In this document: one piece after another, positions 41,912-53,937 of the stretch
Layout: the number at the start of each line of letters is the position of its first letter
How positions within the stretch are numbered: the stretch's first letter is position 1
DNA from: Rhynchopus euleeides
Lineage: Eukaryota; Euglenozoa; Diplonemea; Diplonemida; Diplonemidae
Direction: 5' to 3'
DNA: 64,000 bases
Assembly (NCBI GenBank): GCA_963210315.1
Contig: OY723287.1
Span: 1,736,001-1,800,000 of the forward strand
Position numbers and translations under genes: made by a program
The notes under the pieces: generated by a model
What the model saw: the letters and a program-made list of their open reading frames with translations, nothing else
Databases searched by the model: none
Told to the model about the DNA's origin: nothing

Positions 41912-42671
41912 ACACTATGGGCGCTCACTCGAGTACGCAGACGACAGCCTGAAGGGTGATCGCGAGATCGTTCTTGCTGCAGTTCAACAACATGGGTACT
42001 TACTCAACGACGCAGACGACAGCCTGAAGGGTGATCGTGAGATTGTTCTTGCTGCAGTTCAACAAAATGGGTACTCACTCCAGTACGCAGACGACAGCCT
42101 GAAGGGTGATCGTGAGATCGTTCTTGCTGCAGTTCAACACAATGGGTACTCACTCCAGTACGCAGACGACAGCCTGAAGGGTGATCGTGAGATCGTTCTT
42201 GCTGCAGTTCAACACAATGGGTACTCACTCCAGTACGCAGACGACAGCCTGAGGGGTGATCGTGAGATCGTTCTTGCTGCAGTTCAACAACATGGGCACT
42301 CACTCCGGTACGCAGACGACAGCCTGAAGGGTGATCGTGAGATCGTTCTTGCTGCAGTTCAACACAATGGGTACTCACTCCAGTACGCAGACGACAGCCT
42401 GAGGGGTGATCGTGAGATCGTTCTTGCTGCAGTTCAACAACATGGGCACTCACTCCGGTACGCAGACGACAGCCTGAAGGGTGATCGCGAGATCGTTCTT
42501 GCTGCAGTTCAACACAATGGGTACTCACTCCAGTACGCAGACGACAGCCTGAAGGGTGATCGCGAGATCGTTCTTTGTGCAGTTCAACAAAATGGGTACT
42601 CACTCCAGTACGCACACGACAGCCTGAAGGAAGACCGCGAGATACTTGCTGCTGCAAGTCATCACATGTAA

Positions 42672-43906
42672 TGGTGTGCCTACGCATCGTGTTGCGTTGA
42701 GGGATGCATCAGTGTTGCGTTGTCCTCTGCCGCTGAGAGCTGCCCGGTTCCACGATTCTGCAGTGCTGTTGGTTGGGCAACAGGAGTCAACACTCTGTGC
42801 CTCTTCTTCTTCTTCTCTCTCGCACTACCCCTTCTCGGTTGCTTCTCTGAGCCACCATGTGTGGCTCAGCAGGAGGCGTCACAGCATGCCTCACCCTCAT
42901 GAGGCCTTTCGTTTTTGTGTTCAGGAGGCAGCGATTCAACGCAAAAGAGATGCTGCCAATCGCTCATTTCCGGAGTCGCATGCAAATGATGTTTTAAGCT
43001 CGGAGAGAGGTTGCCCCCCACAACAGCCGTACGGCCTCAACTCATGGGAACATTGTGGAAGTAACCGCCGTGGGCTACAGGCTCTCTGGCCCTGCAACAC
43101 ATACGCATTTGTTGGGCCCCACTCCGATCCGCACGGAGCTCAAAAAATCAATTGTATGCGGTTCTGGGAGGGAATAACGTCTCGACACCTGGGCTCTGGG
43201 GAGGTGTGCGTCGATATTGCGGCAGGCGCGGTGAATCCCATCAACCTCGACGGCGGTGGGAGGGTGAGTGTGACAGCGGAGATCACATCAAGAGCAAGTG
43301 CTCGGTGTGTGTCTATACTAATTTTTAAAGATCCACGTGGTGTGGTTACCTCTATCCCGACGCTCGAAAGCTTTAGCCTGCTGCTTTGACGTGGGTGTGG
43401 AGCACATGTGAACACGAAATAGCCAGACACACAGCAAAGAAGCAGGTCGTCGGATGCTCTCTCTCTCTCTCTCCTACACTTTTACGCATCATGCAGTTGC
43501 TTATAAAAGTGCAGAACAAAACGCAAGATACGCTTTCCTCTTCACTCCCCTCCGTGTGAAGTTGCCTTCGCTTCTGTTCTGCTGCCACTTCGCCACACCC
43601 ACCACGCCCCCGACAGACACACATGTATTTGCGATGAGAAACATACTTGTTCCCATTACTAAACCCTAGAGTACAGGAAACATTGCTTGGAGTGCTGAAA
43701 TGGATGGGATGTGGATGAGCATTACAAAGCAATTGACCCACCACACCCCCGACAGACACACACGCAGGCGGGGTGATTTGGGGGGCGCGAACTGTGGGGC
43801 GAAAAATCGGGCAGGGGTATTCTGTACAAATTGTCTTCACAGCATAGAACGCGATAGAGGTGTAGAAGGGGGGGGGCGGAAAAAGGCAGGGGAGCCGTCG
43901 CCTGTC

Positions 43907-43944
<38 letters not shown>

Positions 43945-44310
43945 GGGAGGGGAGGGGAGGGGAGGAGTGAGGGGAAAAAAAGGGGGGGGGGGGGGAGGAA
44001 ATGCAGGCACCCCTGCCAGCCGTGTGACACACCTCCTCACCCAAGAGAGGGAAGGTAGTTCTTCTTTTTTTTGCTGATTATCTCTCCTCTCTTTCTCTAT
44101 CTCTTTCGCTCTCTCTGCGCCTCTGCCTCCCCCCCCCCCCCCCACCCCCACCCCCTCCTACACCTCCACTCTTATTCCTGCCGACTAACACACCCCCGCC
44201 TTATTTCCACATCCCCTTCTCTCTCTCTCTCTCCTTCCCATATCCCCCGTATATCACTCCCTTGGCGCTTTCATTCCCACACATAATCTTCTTCAACATC
44301 GCTCGGAGCG
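42672..44310. other. Intergenic with simple repeats
   Basis: A 247-codon open frame at 42646-43389 overlaps the end of the DUF4116 gene in another frame and has no recognisable features, so I do not call it. A dispersed repeat lies at 43383-43502, (GT)n at 43909-43941, and long G, C and CT runs at 43940-44245 lead into the kinase gene. Confidence 0.5.
43383..43502 (+). repeat. Dispersed ~110-bp repeat, copy 2
   Basis: Matches 20851-20962 with an added CT run (43454-43470). Confidence 0.6.
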
Positions 44311-47300
44311 ATGTCGCGTGTCAACCATGAAGTGGTGGAGATGCTGGACAACCTGCTGAAGCGAACCTACGATATATACCGCGGGTCGAGCGGGGCTGGG
44401 GGCGGAGGGGCGGCAGGTGGCGGGCCTGCCGGAGGGGAGGCGGGGTCAGCCTCGTCGATGCAGAGGTCGGTCAGCCTGATCGGGAGGCTTGCCATTAAGA
44501 TGGGTTGCAGCGAGATCGATGCGCACTGCGGGCCGGGCTCAACGTTATCCCCCGAGTTTGTGTCGCAGTGGCAGGACGTGAAGAGCTGCCTCCTCCGCAT
44601 CGCAGAGGCATCGCACCACCGGGGCTGCCCCGCCGGCTTCGGCTGCCTCCTCCGGGACTGCCACAGAGACGGCGCAACCGCCCTGAAATTTGCAGAGATG
44701 ATGCAGGTCCTCTCCGATCTCGCCTACCGCTGCTCCGACCCGCAGCCCTTCCCCCTGCTGGTGCGGTACTCCTCTTGGATGGTCGGGGTCGAGCCCCATG
44801 CCTCGCGTGTATACTCCCTGGCAGAGCCGAGCTCTCTCCTGTCGAGGAAGGAGCAGCCGGGGATATCCTTTGCGATGGAGGAGGAGGAGGGCGCTGACGT
44901 CGCGCTGGAGGCGCTGATTCTCAAAAGGGGTAAGCTCCTCTCCTTCGCGGCGGCAACCGCCGCCATCGCGGCGGTGTCCGTCGCCGCGGGGATCGCGGCT
45001 TTCAAAAAGGAGTGGCTCGATACCGCAGTCCTGTGGACCTTCGTCGTTCTCCTCTCCCTCACAAACCTCCTCTCGACAGGGCCCCCACTGCTCGCCTCCA
45101 TCGCGCTCGTCTCCCTCGCCCCGCTCAGCGGGGCGGTCGCAATCCTCGTCACGCCCCCCCTAATCTGCCTCCACGCGGCATGCCTCAGCCGCATCGCCCG
45201 ATGCATCTCTGCAGTGGTCTGGATTGGGTGCTGCGTGCTGCGTGGGTTTCTAAAGGAGTACGAACCGTTCCTCGTTGCGATAGCGTGCGTCCCTCTGATC
45301 ACGGAGGGCATTGTGAGTGCCATATTCCCTGTCCTGCTGTACGAGATTAAGGAGATACTCCGCGAGCGGCAGAGGGGGAAGTTCTACATCCCGGCGATAA
45401 AACAGCTCATCGGGTCGTTCGACTTTGCGGAGAGCCTGGAACTCCTGGGGTTCAACCAGAAGGTGGCGTCCGACCTGCTGTGCGTCGCGGACAACCTGCG
45501 TGTGTTGCGGATGCGGGCGGATCTCCCCCCGGAGGTGCAGAGCAAGGTCGCCGTGGTGGCGGAGTGCGTGCGGCACCTGGAGGGGATGTGCGCGGCGCCG
45601 CAGCATGGGGGGACAGGGTGCTCCGAGGGGTATGACGACGACGATGCGCCGCACCGCCGCGACCAGCAGCTGCTGAACCCCCTGCAGAGGGAGCGACACC
45701 TCCACTCCGGGCAGCCGCAGCAGCAGCAGCAGCAAACGCAGCAGCAACAGCCTCCCGCCCCGCCCGCCGAAGGCACAGGCAGTGTGGGGTCTAGCGGGAC
45801 CCCGAAGGCGCATGCCGACATCATATCCCCCGCTGCGATCTCCAAGCGTGCACCGCCTCCGCCCCCTCCACGGCAGATCTCTTCCGACGAGATCCACGTT
45901 GTGATGATGGGTGCCAGCGGCGGCGGTGGCGCCGCTGCCGCCACCGCCAACACCCAGCAGGCAGGGGAGAGCTCTGCGCAGGGTGAGGCTGGGACTGCCT
46001 CCGACAAGCAGCAGCAGCAGCAGCCGGTTGACTTCCTCACCCTCGACACGCTGAAGAAGCTGTATATGACTGCCTGTGGGGCGGAGGGCGCCCCCTTCGC
46101 GATGGAGCTCGCAGCGGTGATGCGGACGGACCCAGAGATCAGGGCCATCTTGATGCAGCCCTCGGGCAGCCCCTCGCAGGAGGCAATAGAGGGTGCGATT
46201 GCCAAGGCACTTTCGGTGTTGGATGCGGCGGGCGACGTGGAGTACTGCTGGGATGACTTCTCGTCTCTCTTCGACAACGTAAGGAGGAAGCCCATCACGA
46301 TCAGATCGCGCAGCAGGAGCCGGGCGCGGAATTGGAATATGGGAGGTGGCGGAGGTGGCGGTGTTCTGTCAGCCCCTGGGTCCTTCTGCGGGCAAAGCGT
46401 GTCAAGCTGCCAGGGTGATGGGGTCAAGCGTGCCGCGGTTGCGGTGGATATAGCCTTCGGGTGTGTGGGGAAGCTGAAGCGGGTGCGCGCGCCGACCGCC
46501 GGGGAGCTGGATGCGCACCTCGGGGTGATCATGGTGGAGGCGGCTACGGAGAAGGGCGAGGTTGGTAACGTCCTCTCGTGGAACCACTACATGCAGAGCG
46601 TGTGCCACCTGCTGCCGGATGAGGTGGTGGGGCTGCCGTTCCAAACCCTCGTCACGACGCAGCGGGATATGAAGGCCGTCTCGGCTGCGGCTGCTGCGGC
46701 TATCGCGGGGGAATCTCCCGAGCCGTTCACCCTCTCCTTCGCCCGGGGGGTTGGCGAGCGTGTGAAGTTCCGTGTCAGCGCAGCACCTCTCTTCGCAGGG
46801 CCAGCTGCCTCCGGTCTGTCACGCAAGCCGCATGAGGAGCTCGCGGGAGTGCTGCTGCTGTGCAGCATAGTGCCTCCGGAGAAGCTGGAGTCGCATACGA
46901 AGCTCACCGTGTTTGGGTGGTTTCTCGATCAGCTGCGGCGGCCGCTGGAGGCGACGAACCGGCAGGTGGTGCAGCACCGCACCGCACTTCTGGCGGGGCC
47001 CGGCGTGTCTAAGGAGGAGAACGTGGTGTTCGCTAATGTGATGGTGGAGCAGACGAAGCGTCTGCTCGATATCACGAGGCAGATCAAGCCGCTGACCCTG
47101 CTGACTGTGTTCCACCACCCGATGGCCCTGCAGGCGACGTTCTCCAAGGTGGTGTCCGATCACGAGCCGCTTGCGATGAAAAAGGGCGTGTTCATCGAGC
47201 TCGTCTACGACGACGACCTTCCGCCATTGGTATGTCTTCTTGCCCAAACTTGGTGAACCTGGTGAAATCTCCCGTGCCTTATTTATTTGAGGATCTTGCA

Positions 47301-49652
47301 AAGACCACGCCACGAAGAGGGGGTCGTCGGTCCCTCTTCGTGACGAGAAACCTTGCGGTTGAGCCTGCCAGCAGTCATATGCTTGTCTCCAACCCCCCGA
47401 AAAACGTGTAGTTTCTGCGGTAGACCACCGTGCATTCACAACCACTCCCCGCACACAGGTGTACGTCGACACGGAGAAGCTTCCAGAGGCGGTGTCCTAT
47501 TTGGTGTACCACGCTATCGAGCACAGCTACACCGACGGCACCGTGACCCTCAGCATATCTGGGGAGCACGAAGACCCCAATGGGGTTGGCAGCTTGGTGC
47601 TGTCTGTGAAGGACAACGGCACGGGCATTGCGGTATGCAACATTGAAAGGGGCAGCCAGCACACACTCCGGCACCAGGGCGCGTGTTGCAGTGGCTAGAG
47701 TGTCACGAAGTGACAGCATGCTGCCTCTCCATTTCACACTCTCTCTCTGTGCTGATTGCTGCTCGGCAAGATCATCCCCCTGAATGGGGATTCTTCTTCT
47801 TCTTCTTCTTCTTTCTCCCCGCACCCCCCCACCACCACCACCACCACCACATCCACCCTCGCACCCCCACCCACAGGAGGAGAAGCTGAAGACCATCTTC
47901 CAACCCGGCCAGCTCTGGGACTCGGAGCGCACCGGCTACCACTGCGAGGAGGGCGACTGGGACCTCGGCCTGTGCAACGTCAAGATCGTGGTGGAGGAGA
48001 TGGGCGGTATCCTCACCGTTGCGAGCGAGGTGCAGGTCGGGAGCGAGTTCACGATATCCCTCCCCCTCGTCACGGGCGACGGGGACGTGCCGGACATGGA
48101 GGAGGAGTGGGGTGAGAAGAAGCGGCACACCACGGGGAAGCAGTACTCCTGCCTCGTCATGGAGAAGAACCGCGTCCTCCGCAACTCCATCTGCAACTAC
48201 TTCTGGGTGTCGCAGTATGCAGTCATGCTGGCACGCACCACCTCCGAGGTCATCGACAACCTCCCCAGGGCTGACGTACTCCTCTTCTCCATCCAGCCAG
48301 GGGACATCCCTGCATTCAACGAGATTGTGAAGGTCGCTTCGAACTATCCGGACGTGGAGGTTATCCTCGTCATCCCCACGGAGATGCGGGCCCGCCTCCC
48401 CCACGGCATCCAGGAGTCAATCGACGTCGGGCACGACCGGTTCCACCTCCTGATAAAGCCCTTCGCAATCCAGGACCTCTCAGATGTGATGACTCGCATC
48501 GCAGACAGGCAGAAGGTGAAAGAGACTTTCAAGCAGGATCTGGCTAATATCAGGCGGGCTCTCTCGGAGAGGTCCCTGCCGTGGACGCGCGGTGCGCTGC
48601 TCGGGTGTGGGACGTATGGCAAGGTGTATGAGGCGAAGCAGAAGAGCGGCGGTGTTGTTGCGGTGAAGATCTGCAGCGTGACGGACAACGCGCAGGTGAA
48701 GAAGATCATAAAGGAGATCTCCGTCATGTCGATGCTGCAGCACCCGCACATCATCCACTACTTCTACTGCGAGAAGACGGGGAATGAGCTGCATCTTTTC
48801 ATGGAGTATGCCAGAGGGGGGTCGCTTGCCGCGACCATCAAGGAGTGCCACCCGATGGCGCTGCCGCAGATCGTGTCGTATCTCTCTGACATCCGCTCCG
48901 GGCTGGAGTTCCTCCACGGGAAGGGCGTGGTCCACCGCGACCTGAAGCCAGCCAACATCCTCCTGGGGGAGACAAACGAGTGCAAGATTGCGGATTTCGG
49001 ATGCGCCCTCGCTACAAACTCAAACTTCACACCCGACTTCTCCACCAACGGCACAGTGCTCTACATGGCACCCGAGGTGCTCAGAGGCCTGGAGCACGAC
49101 TGGCGTGTCGACATATGGTCTTTCGGATGTATCCTGATGGAGCTGATATCAGGCGACCTCCCCTTCAAGCACATCGGGGGGATGATGCAGGTGATGAAGG
49201 CCAACCTCGCTTCGGAGAAGGACGACCCTGACGTGGGTGATGTTGACGATGTCTACCGGGGGAACACGAACGCGCATGATGTCGCTTCGATCTGCCTGAG
49301 GACTGTTGCGGAGAACAGGCCCAGCGCAGCTTCGCTCGCAGGGCATCCTATATTCCCGGTTCAGACGTCGATGCTGTGGTCGGAGCCTGACGACTCCGAT
49401 GATGCTTCGGCAAACGGATCCGAGCACGGGCCTGTCCACCCTTCAGCCGCAGCCCAGCCTGCCCTGGCGCCCAGCTGCCTCGGCCTCCTCGTGAAGCCGA
49501 CATCCTACGTCACGAACAAGCCCCCGCTGCCCCGCAACGAGGATGCCATGTTCCCGTTCTACAACCCCGCCGCACATGCCACCGCAGGAGCCGCTGGTTC
49601 CTGCTCCTCGACAGAAGGCGGCAGCGAGGAGGCGGACGGGTCCTCCAGTTGA
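44311..49652 (+). CDS. Composite membrane sensor: PAS, histidine-kinase-like, receiver-like and STE11-type Ser/Thr kinase
   Basis: Three exons, 44311-47229, 47459-47632 and 47877-49652, give 1,622 residues; both introns are phase 0 with GTATG donors and CACAG acceptors. Residues ~205-345 hold about six hydrophobic segments. A Gln/Pro-rich linker and a PAS-like domain (~715-850) follow. The dimerisation-like segment reads LDQLRRPLEA, lacking the phospho-accepting His. The ATPase-like domain (~975-1095) keeps VKDNGTGI, but its N-box is YLVYHAIEHS. The receiver-like domain (~1110-1235) has FSIQPGD where Asp is expected, yet keeps LIKPF. The kinase (~1265-1530) is complete: GCGTYGKV, VAVK (K1295), HRDLKPAN (D1386), DFG (D1404), APE. 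I infer a membrane receptor-type MAP3K-like kinase whose two-component parts only regulate. Similar composites are known from kinetoplastids. Confidence 0.88.
47230..47458 (+). other. Intron 1 of the sensor-kinase gene
   Basis: GTATGT donor and CGCACACAG acceptor, 229 bp. Splicing joins ...DDDLPPL to VYVDTEKLPEAV, restoring the ATPase N-box region in frame; unspliced reading ends after eight further codons. Confidence 0.85.
47633..47876 (+). other. Intron 2 of the sensor-kinase gene
   Basis: GTATGC donor and CACCCACAG acceptor, 244 bp, with a TTC run and a CAC run before the acceptor. Splicing joins VKDNGTGIA to EEKLKTIFQPGQ, giving the G1 box and F box in the expected order. Confidence 0.85.
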
Positions 49653-51384
49653 GAAGCGTCTTGGATGGGGGTGGAAGGGGGGAGGGGAGGAGGGGGTGGG
49701 TGGCGGGGGGGGGGGGGTATGTGATGGCCGATGAAAGAAAGGTAAAAACAACAAAAAGCTAAAAGCCTGGCGTCTGGGATCAGGGACAATAAAGAAAAAT
49801 GTTGGTATTTCTATTGGGGTCTTTGGCCCCCAGCATGTGTGGTGGTGTGTGTGTGTGTGTGTGTGTGTGGCGCCCTGTATACTGCTGCGACAGACAAGCA
49901 AACCTTAATTAATGTGGTGTGGCTGATTTCGCCCCCTTCGACACACCTCAGAGCTACCTTCAAAAACTACCTGTGATTATTTTCCCCCCCACGTTTTTCA
50001 GGGCTTTCAGCCACACCAAAAAATGGGAATGTCTGATAAATCTCCCTTCTTCCCTATCTGCCGAGGAGGGTCCCCTCGCTACCAGTCACAGCTCGGCACA
50101 GCTCGTCAGTCAGTGAGGGGAAGTGGGCCGTGGCTCACCTTCTCCCCCAGTCGTATTGTAGTTTGGGCTAGCGCGCTGGCATCGCAGAGTGTCCCCTCGG
50201 GTACACAACGTGAGGACCGGGCCCGCTGTCCTACTCCCACTCTACGTGACCCAGTCACGCGTGGTAGCGAGGGCCCCCATGGAAAAAATAGTGTTGTCTC
50301 ATGACGTGATCATATATCGGGGTTCTGTGCCAGGGGGGGCCTTCGCTCAGAAATGCCGAGAAGTGAGGAATGGGGAACCGCCTCACAAAACTGGCTGCAA
50401 AGTGACACAGTTTGACACACAGTGGCACAGAGCGAAGCCCCCCAGGGGGTTCCATGATCACGCCATTTCACGAGTCTGCAGGGTGGTGGTATCATGAAAA
50501 TCACGCGGTGTGACCTACACCAAGCAATAAAAAAGTTGCTCAACCTGCGTTGTGTGGCGCACGGGGGGTGTGTGCAGGGAAGCACCCTGGCCTCCTGACT
50601 GTGGCATGCCGTCTCTTGTTGTCTTCTGCCAGGATGGGCCGTCCCTTGCACGACAGCTTGTCCCTTGCTGCCAAGAAGGAAACGGCCTGGCCTGGCATTC
50701 GATGACTATTCCTAGTGTTCGCCGCCTCTCTCCCGCCAAACCAGCGGATGTTAAGCCAGCTAATGTTAAGCCGCCATGTTCCATTGGGGCCTGTTCTTCC
50801 ATTATTCTGTTCGGTTCTGTGCTCTCCCCACCCCACCCCATTTCAAGGGGTTCTTCATTTTTTTCAGATCTATTTCTTTTTCTATTCGTTTGTTCCGTTT
50901 TTTTATCCCAGAGAGAGGCTGTGTGTTTCGTATTCGAGAGGAACACGAAAAGAAGAAAACAACAGAAAAAAATCACGCCCTCCAACATCATGCCCGATGC
51001 TGGCCCGTCCCGCCGTACACAAGGCCGTTGTCTGCCAACACATTGAACGAACTATCCAATGAGGGGAAGACAGGCCCTCGCAACGCATCTCCTCTCGAGA
51101 TGTGTCTCTGGGGCCTGGCCGGTATCCATACGCCGAGCCCGAGCCTCCACCCCCGCTTCTGATTTGTAGATCACCGAGCATCTCTTCTCACAAAGGCGAC
51201 TGACCTGGTTTTGATACGAAGAACGGTGCCGGCATACCCCCCCGCCCCCACCCAGTTTGCCCACACCATGGTGTGCCGCACCATGGTGTCGGGTGTGTCG
51301 AGTCCACAGCGCTGATATAGCTTTGGCAACACACTAACAGCCCCACCACAGGAACTGGGAGGTGTACCAGGCGCAACGTTCACC
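49653..51384. other. Intergenic
   Basis: A G-run (49700-49717), (GT)n at 49845-49868 and a foldback element at 50333-50444. No gene supported. CAC-rich sequence and CCACAG at 51351 precede the next start codon. Confidence 0.5.
50333..50444 (+). repeat. Foldback MITE-like element (GGGCCTTCGCTC family), copy 2
   Basis: About 112 bp with inverted ends GGGGGGCCTTCGCTC and GAGCGAAGCCCCCC. It is the best-preserved copy; no target duplication could be identified. Confidence 0.65.
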
Positions 51385-53394
51385 ATGGGGCGGGCCTGCT
51401 TGTGGCTCGCGGTGCTGTGTGGGGCTGTTGCCTCGAGCGGGTCCTCTGCGCCTGGGCAGGGCAAGATCAAGCATGTGATCATCCTGATGGAGGAGAACCG
51501 CAGCTTCGACCATGTGTTCGGGTGGCTGAACCGCATCCGTGGCGGGATGCAGAAGATCAACGGCCTCACAGGGAATGAGACGAACATTGTGCAGCATAAG
51601 GATGGGAAGCGTGTCACCGTGACGGTGGACGACAAGTCGCCCCAGATCCGCTACCCCATCTGCGACCCCGACCACGGCACCCCCGGGACGACCTACAAGA
51701 TTTTTGGCTCGAGCGCCGGCACCGGCAACGGGACAATGGGGGGCTTCGCACAGCTGGAGTACAACGAGGGCAAGGAGAACAGCGACTACTGCGGTGTGCT
51801 GTCGATGTTCACACCCGACAAGGTGCCGATCATCACGCAGCTCGCCCAGGAGTTTGCGCTGTTCGACGAGTTCTACTGCTCGCACCCCGGGCCGACGTGG
51901 CCCAACCGGCAGTACGGGCTTGCCGCGACGTCAGCCGGGAGCACCTCCACCGGTGCGTGGTACAAGGGGAAGACGGGGACGCTCTTCCCCCAGAAGACCA
52001 TCATGGACCAGGTGGCGGCAGCCAACCTCACGTGGCGCAACTACTACAATGACACCCCGTGGGAGATGTTCATGGAGACCATTGCGCACCACCCTGAGAA
52101 CACGCTCAGCCTCGACAACTTCTTCCGCGACGCCGCAGAGGGCACGCTGCCGAACTACGCGTGGATCAACCCGCGCAGCGGGATCAACGTCACCTCGGGC
52201 ATCGGGTCCAACGACCAGCACCCCGACCACGACATGGCGGCAGGGGAGGCCCTCTACAAAGACATCTACGAGGCGCTGCGTGCGTCACCCCAGTGGAACG
52301 AGACTCTGTTCGTCATCACATACGATGAGCACGGGGGTTACTACGACCACATGGTGCCCCCCAGCGCGCCCCCCCCGGAGTCCCACGAGGAGTCGTACCC
52401 CGACAAGAACTTCAAGTTCGACCGTCTCGGGGTGCGTATCCCGACCCTGCTGATCTCCCCGTGGGTGAAGAAGGGTGTCGTGGTGCCGCCCCCCGACAAG
52501 GCGGCGTACGACCTGACGACCCTCGTCGCGACGACGCGGAAGCTGCTGCAGATGGACGACGAGGCGCTGACGGCACGTGATGCATGGGTCGCCACCTTCG
52601 AGCACATGCTGGAGGGCCTCTCCCAGCCCCGCACCGACTGCCCGCTGCACCTCGTGGACCCGGTGCCGCCGGTGCCCCCGTCTATGCGCCCCGTGCAGGA
52701 GGCGGACCTGGAGCTGAACTCCCTGCAGAAGCACATTGGTGCGGCGCACTCCCACGCCGCAGGGAAGCACTCCTATGACGACTACAACGACTTCGGCGCA
52801 CGCGAGGGTATCTCCCGCCAGGGGGAGGTGAGCGAGCACCTGCAGCGCCTGCACGCAGAGCACCGCGAGTCCATGATGCAGAGGAAGCGTGCCCACGCCG
52901 CGGAGCTGGCTGCCACCGCTGCGGAGTACGAAGTCATCGTGTCGCCCCACGGTGGCATCGTCAGCGAGTTCGTCATCACAGGCACGCTTGGGCAGGCAGG
53001 GTCCTTCTCCCAGGTGCAGGCTTTCAAAGACATCAGCGGCACGAAGTTCTGTCTCGATGTGGGTGCCGACCCCGTGAAGGTCACCGAGGGCCAGGCCGTG
53101 GGTGTGTCCGCCTGCTCCGACGACCTGCCGGCGGCCCGCTCGCAGCGCTGGTTTGCCAACACGGATGCCACGATCCGCCCCTTCTACGCGCAGGGGTTCT
53201 GCCTCACGAACACCTGCCCCCAGGGCGCCTGCGGGGCAAAGAACTACCCCGCCGTCCTGAAGCGCTGTGCGCCAGGCACGGCCCTGGAGGTGTCCCAGCA
53301 CTGGGCCTACCACGGGCCTGCCCCGGGTGATAACCCCAACAGGGTGATCAGCTTTGGCGACGTGCAGAACCTGCTTGCCATCGTGCAGGCGTGA
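51385..53394 (+). CDS. Secreted phosphoesterase / non-specific phospholipase C
   Basis: 669 residues in one exon. A signal peptide (MGRACLWLAVLCGAVASS) leads into a phosphoesterase domain of the alkaline-phosphatase superfamily (~27-410), as in bacterial and plant non-specific phospholipases C and bacterial acid phosphatases. Visible signatures are MEENRSFDH (residues 35-43), the EFYCSHPGPTWPNRQY segment, TYDEHGGYYDH (~312-322) and RIPTLLISPWVK. The last ~140 residues (KFCLDVGAD, ACSDDLP...SQRWFAN, GFCLTN, QHWAYHG) resemble a ricin-B-type beta-trefoil that could bind sugar. Expected action: release of a phosphorylated head group from phospholipid or phosphate ester outside the cell or in a vacuole. 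hAT E lies 170 bp downstream. Confidence 0.88.
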   Translation: MGRACLWLAVLCGAVASSGSSAPGQGKIKHVIILMEENRSFDHVFGWLNRIRGGMQKINGLTGNETNIVQHKDGKRVTVTVDDKSPQIRYPICDPDHGTPGTTYKIFGSSAGTGNGTMGGFAQLEYNEGKENSDYCGVLSMFTPDKVPIITQLAQEFALFDEFYCSHPGPTWPNRQYGLAATSAGSTSTGAWYKGKTGTLFPQKTIMDQVAAANLTWRNYYNDTPWEMFMETIAHHPENTLSLDNFFRDAAEGTLPNYAWINPRSGINVTSGIGSNDQHPDHDMAAGEALYKDIYEALRASPQWNETLFVITYDEHGGYYDHMVPPSAPPPESHEESYPDKNFKFDRLGVRIPTLLISPWVKKGVVVPPPDKAAYDLTTLVATTRKLLQMDDEALTARDAWVATFEHMLEGLSQPRTDCPLHLVDPVPPVPPSMRPVQEADLELNSLQKHIGAAHSHAAGKHSYDDYNDFGAREGISRQGEVSEHLQRLHAEHRESMMQRKRAHAAELAATAAEYEVIVSPHGGIVSEFVITGTLGQAGSFSQVQAFKDISGTKFCLDVGADPVKVTEGQAVGVSACSDDLPAARSQRWFANTDATIRPFYAQGFCLTNTCPQGACGAKNYPAVLKRCAPGTALEVSQHWAYHGPAPGDNPNRVISFGDVQNLLAIVQA

Positions 53395-53780
53395 TGGTGG
53401 GTGGTTAGTAATAGTGAAGCTTCCTCTGCATTGTGTTGTGTGGGTTGGTGCATTCCTGCCGCTTCTTTCGCTGCGATACGGAGAAAGGCGTGCGGAAAAT
53501 AAGATGCAAAACTGTTTTGATATTTGGACAAGCCTGTGTGTGTTGTGCTTTTGTCCCCCTGGGACAGGGGAAAAGATAGCGGTGGGGCTAGGGGGGCTAG
53601 CCCCAGTTGGCGGGCTGAGCGGCGGATTAGGTGGGGGTAGCCGCCCTCACTAAAAAAAAAAAAAACCGATCGCCCATGATTGCTGGTGGGGGTGGTTTGG
53701 GTTTCCACCCCCCATAGAAGAGCGTTAACCCGGTTACACGGGTTCGACGGTCGACGTCGAAGAGAGCATGGTGTTACAGG

Positions 53781-53841
53781 AACAGATGCTCACTACCGTG
53801 GCCTCCGGCGGCTGGGGGGCTCCGCCCCCCAGACCCCCCTG
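53781..53841 (+). repeat. GC-rich hairpin repeat, copy 6 (in hAT E)
   Basis: Common core; the ~95 bp after it (AGGAGGACGCGCCAACTCAC region) match the spacer between copies 2 and 3. Confidence 0.8.
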
Positions 53842-53937
53842 GATCCTTCGATACCCAGCAGGTCAGGGAATCCAACCGCTCCAGTAGCCTCAGGCCTCAG
53901 GAGGACGCGCCAACTCACACAGAATCTACGCCCACAA

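Larger units (their letters stand above)
32702..42671 (+). pseudogene. Ubiquitin-like/DUF4116-repeat gene, copy 1, split by a LINE
   Basis: The N-terminus (MEVFLTDAATGVTHAVDI) forms a ubiquitin-like fold of about 80 residues ending in VHVTLRPDRHLDA. Compared with the open copy at 62535-63374, one G is missing near 32955, which shifts the frame before the DUF4116 part. Repeats of 25 residues (LKGDREIVLAAVQQ...YADDS) run to 33434, are interrupted by the 8.5-kb LINE, and resume at 41912 for about ten more units to a stop at 42669. The 75-bp units are nearly identical, pointing to recent expansion. The function of DUF4116 is unknown; the repeat is common in protists and some giant viruses. Confidence 0.8.

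Noticed and set aside
42004-42687. 227-codon minus-strand repeat protein
   Set aside because: It is the antisense of the DUF4116 repeats, which explain the pattern on the plus strand.
42646-43389. 247-codon plus-strand frame after the DUF4116 gene
   Set aside because: Its start overlaps the last DUF4116 unit in another frame, and the sequence shows no recognisable domain or consistent composition.
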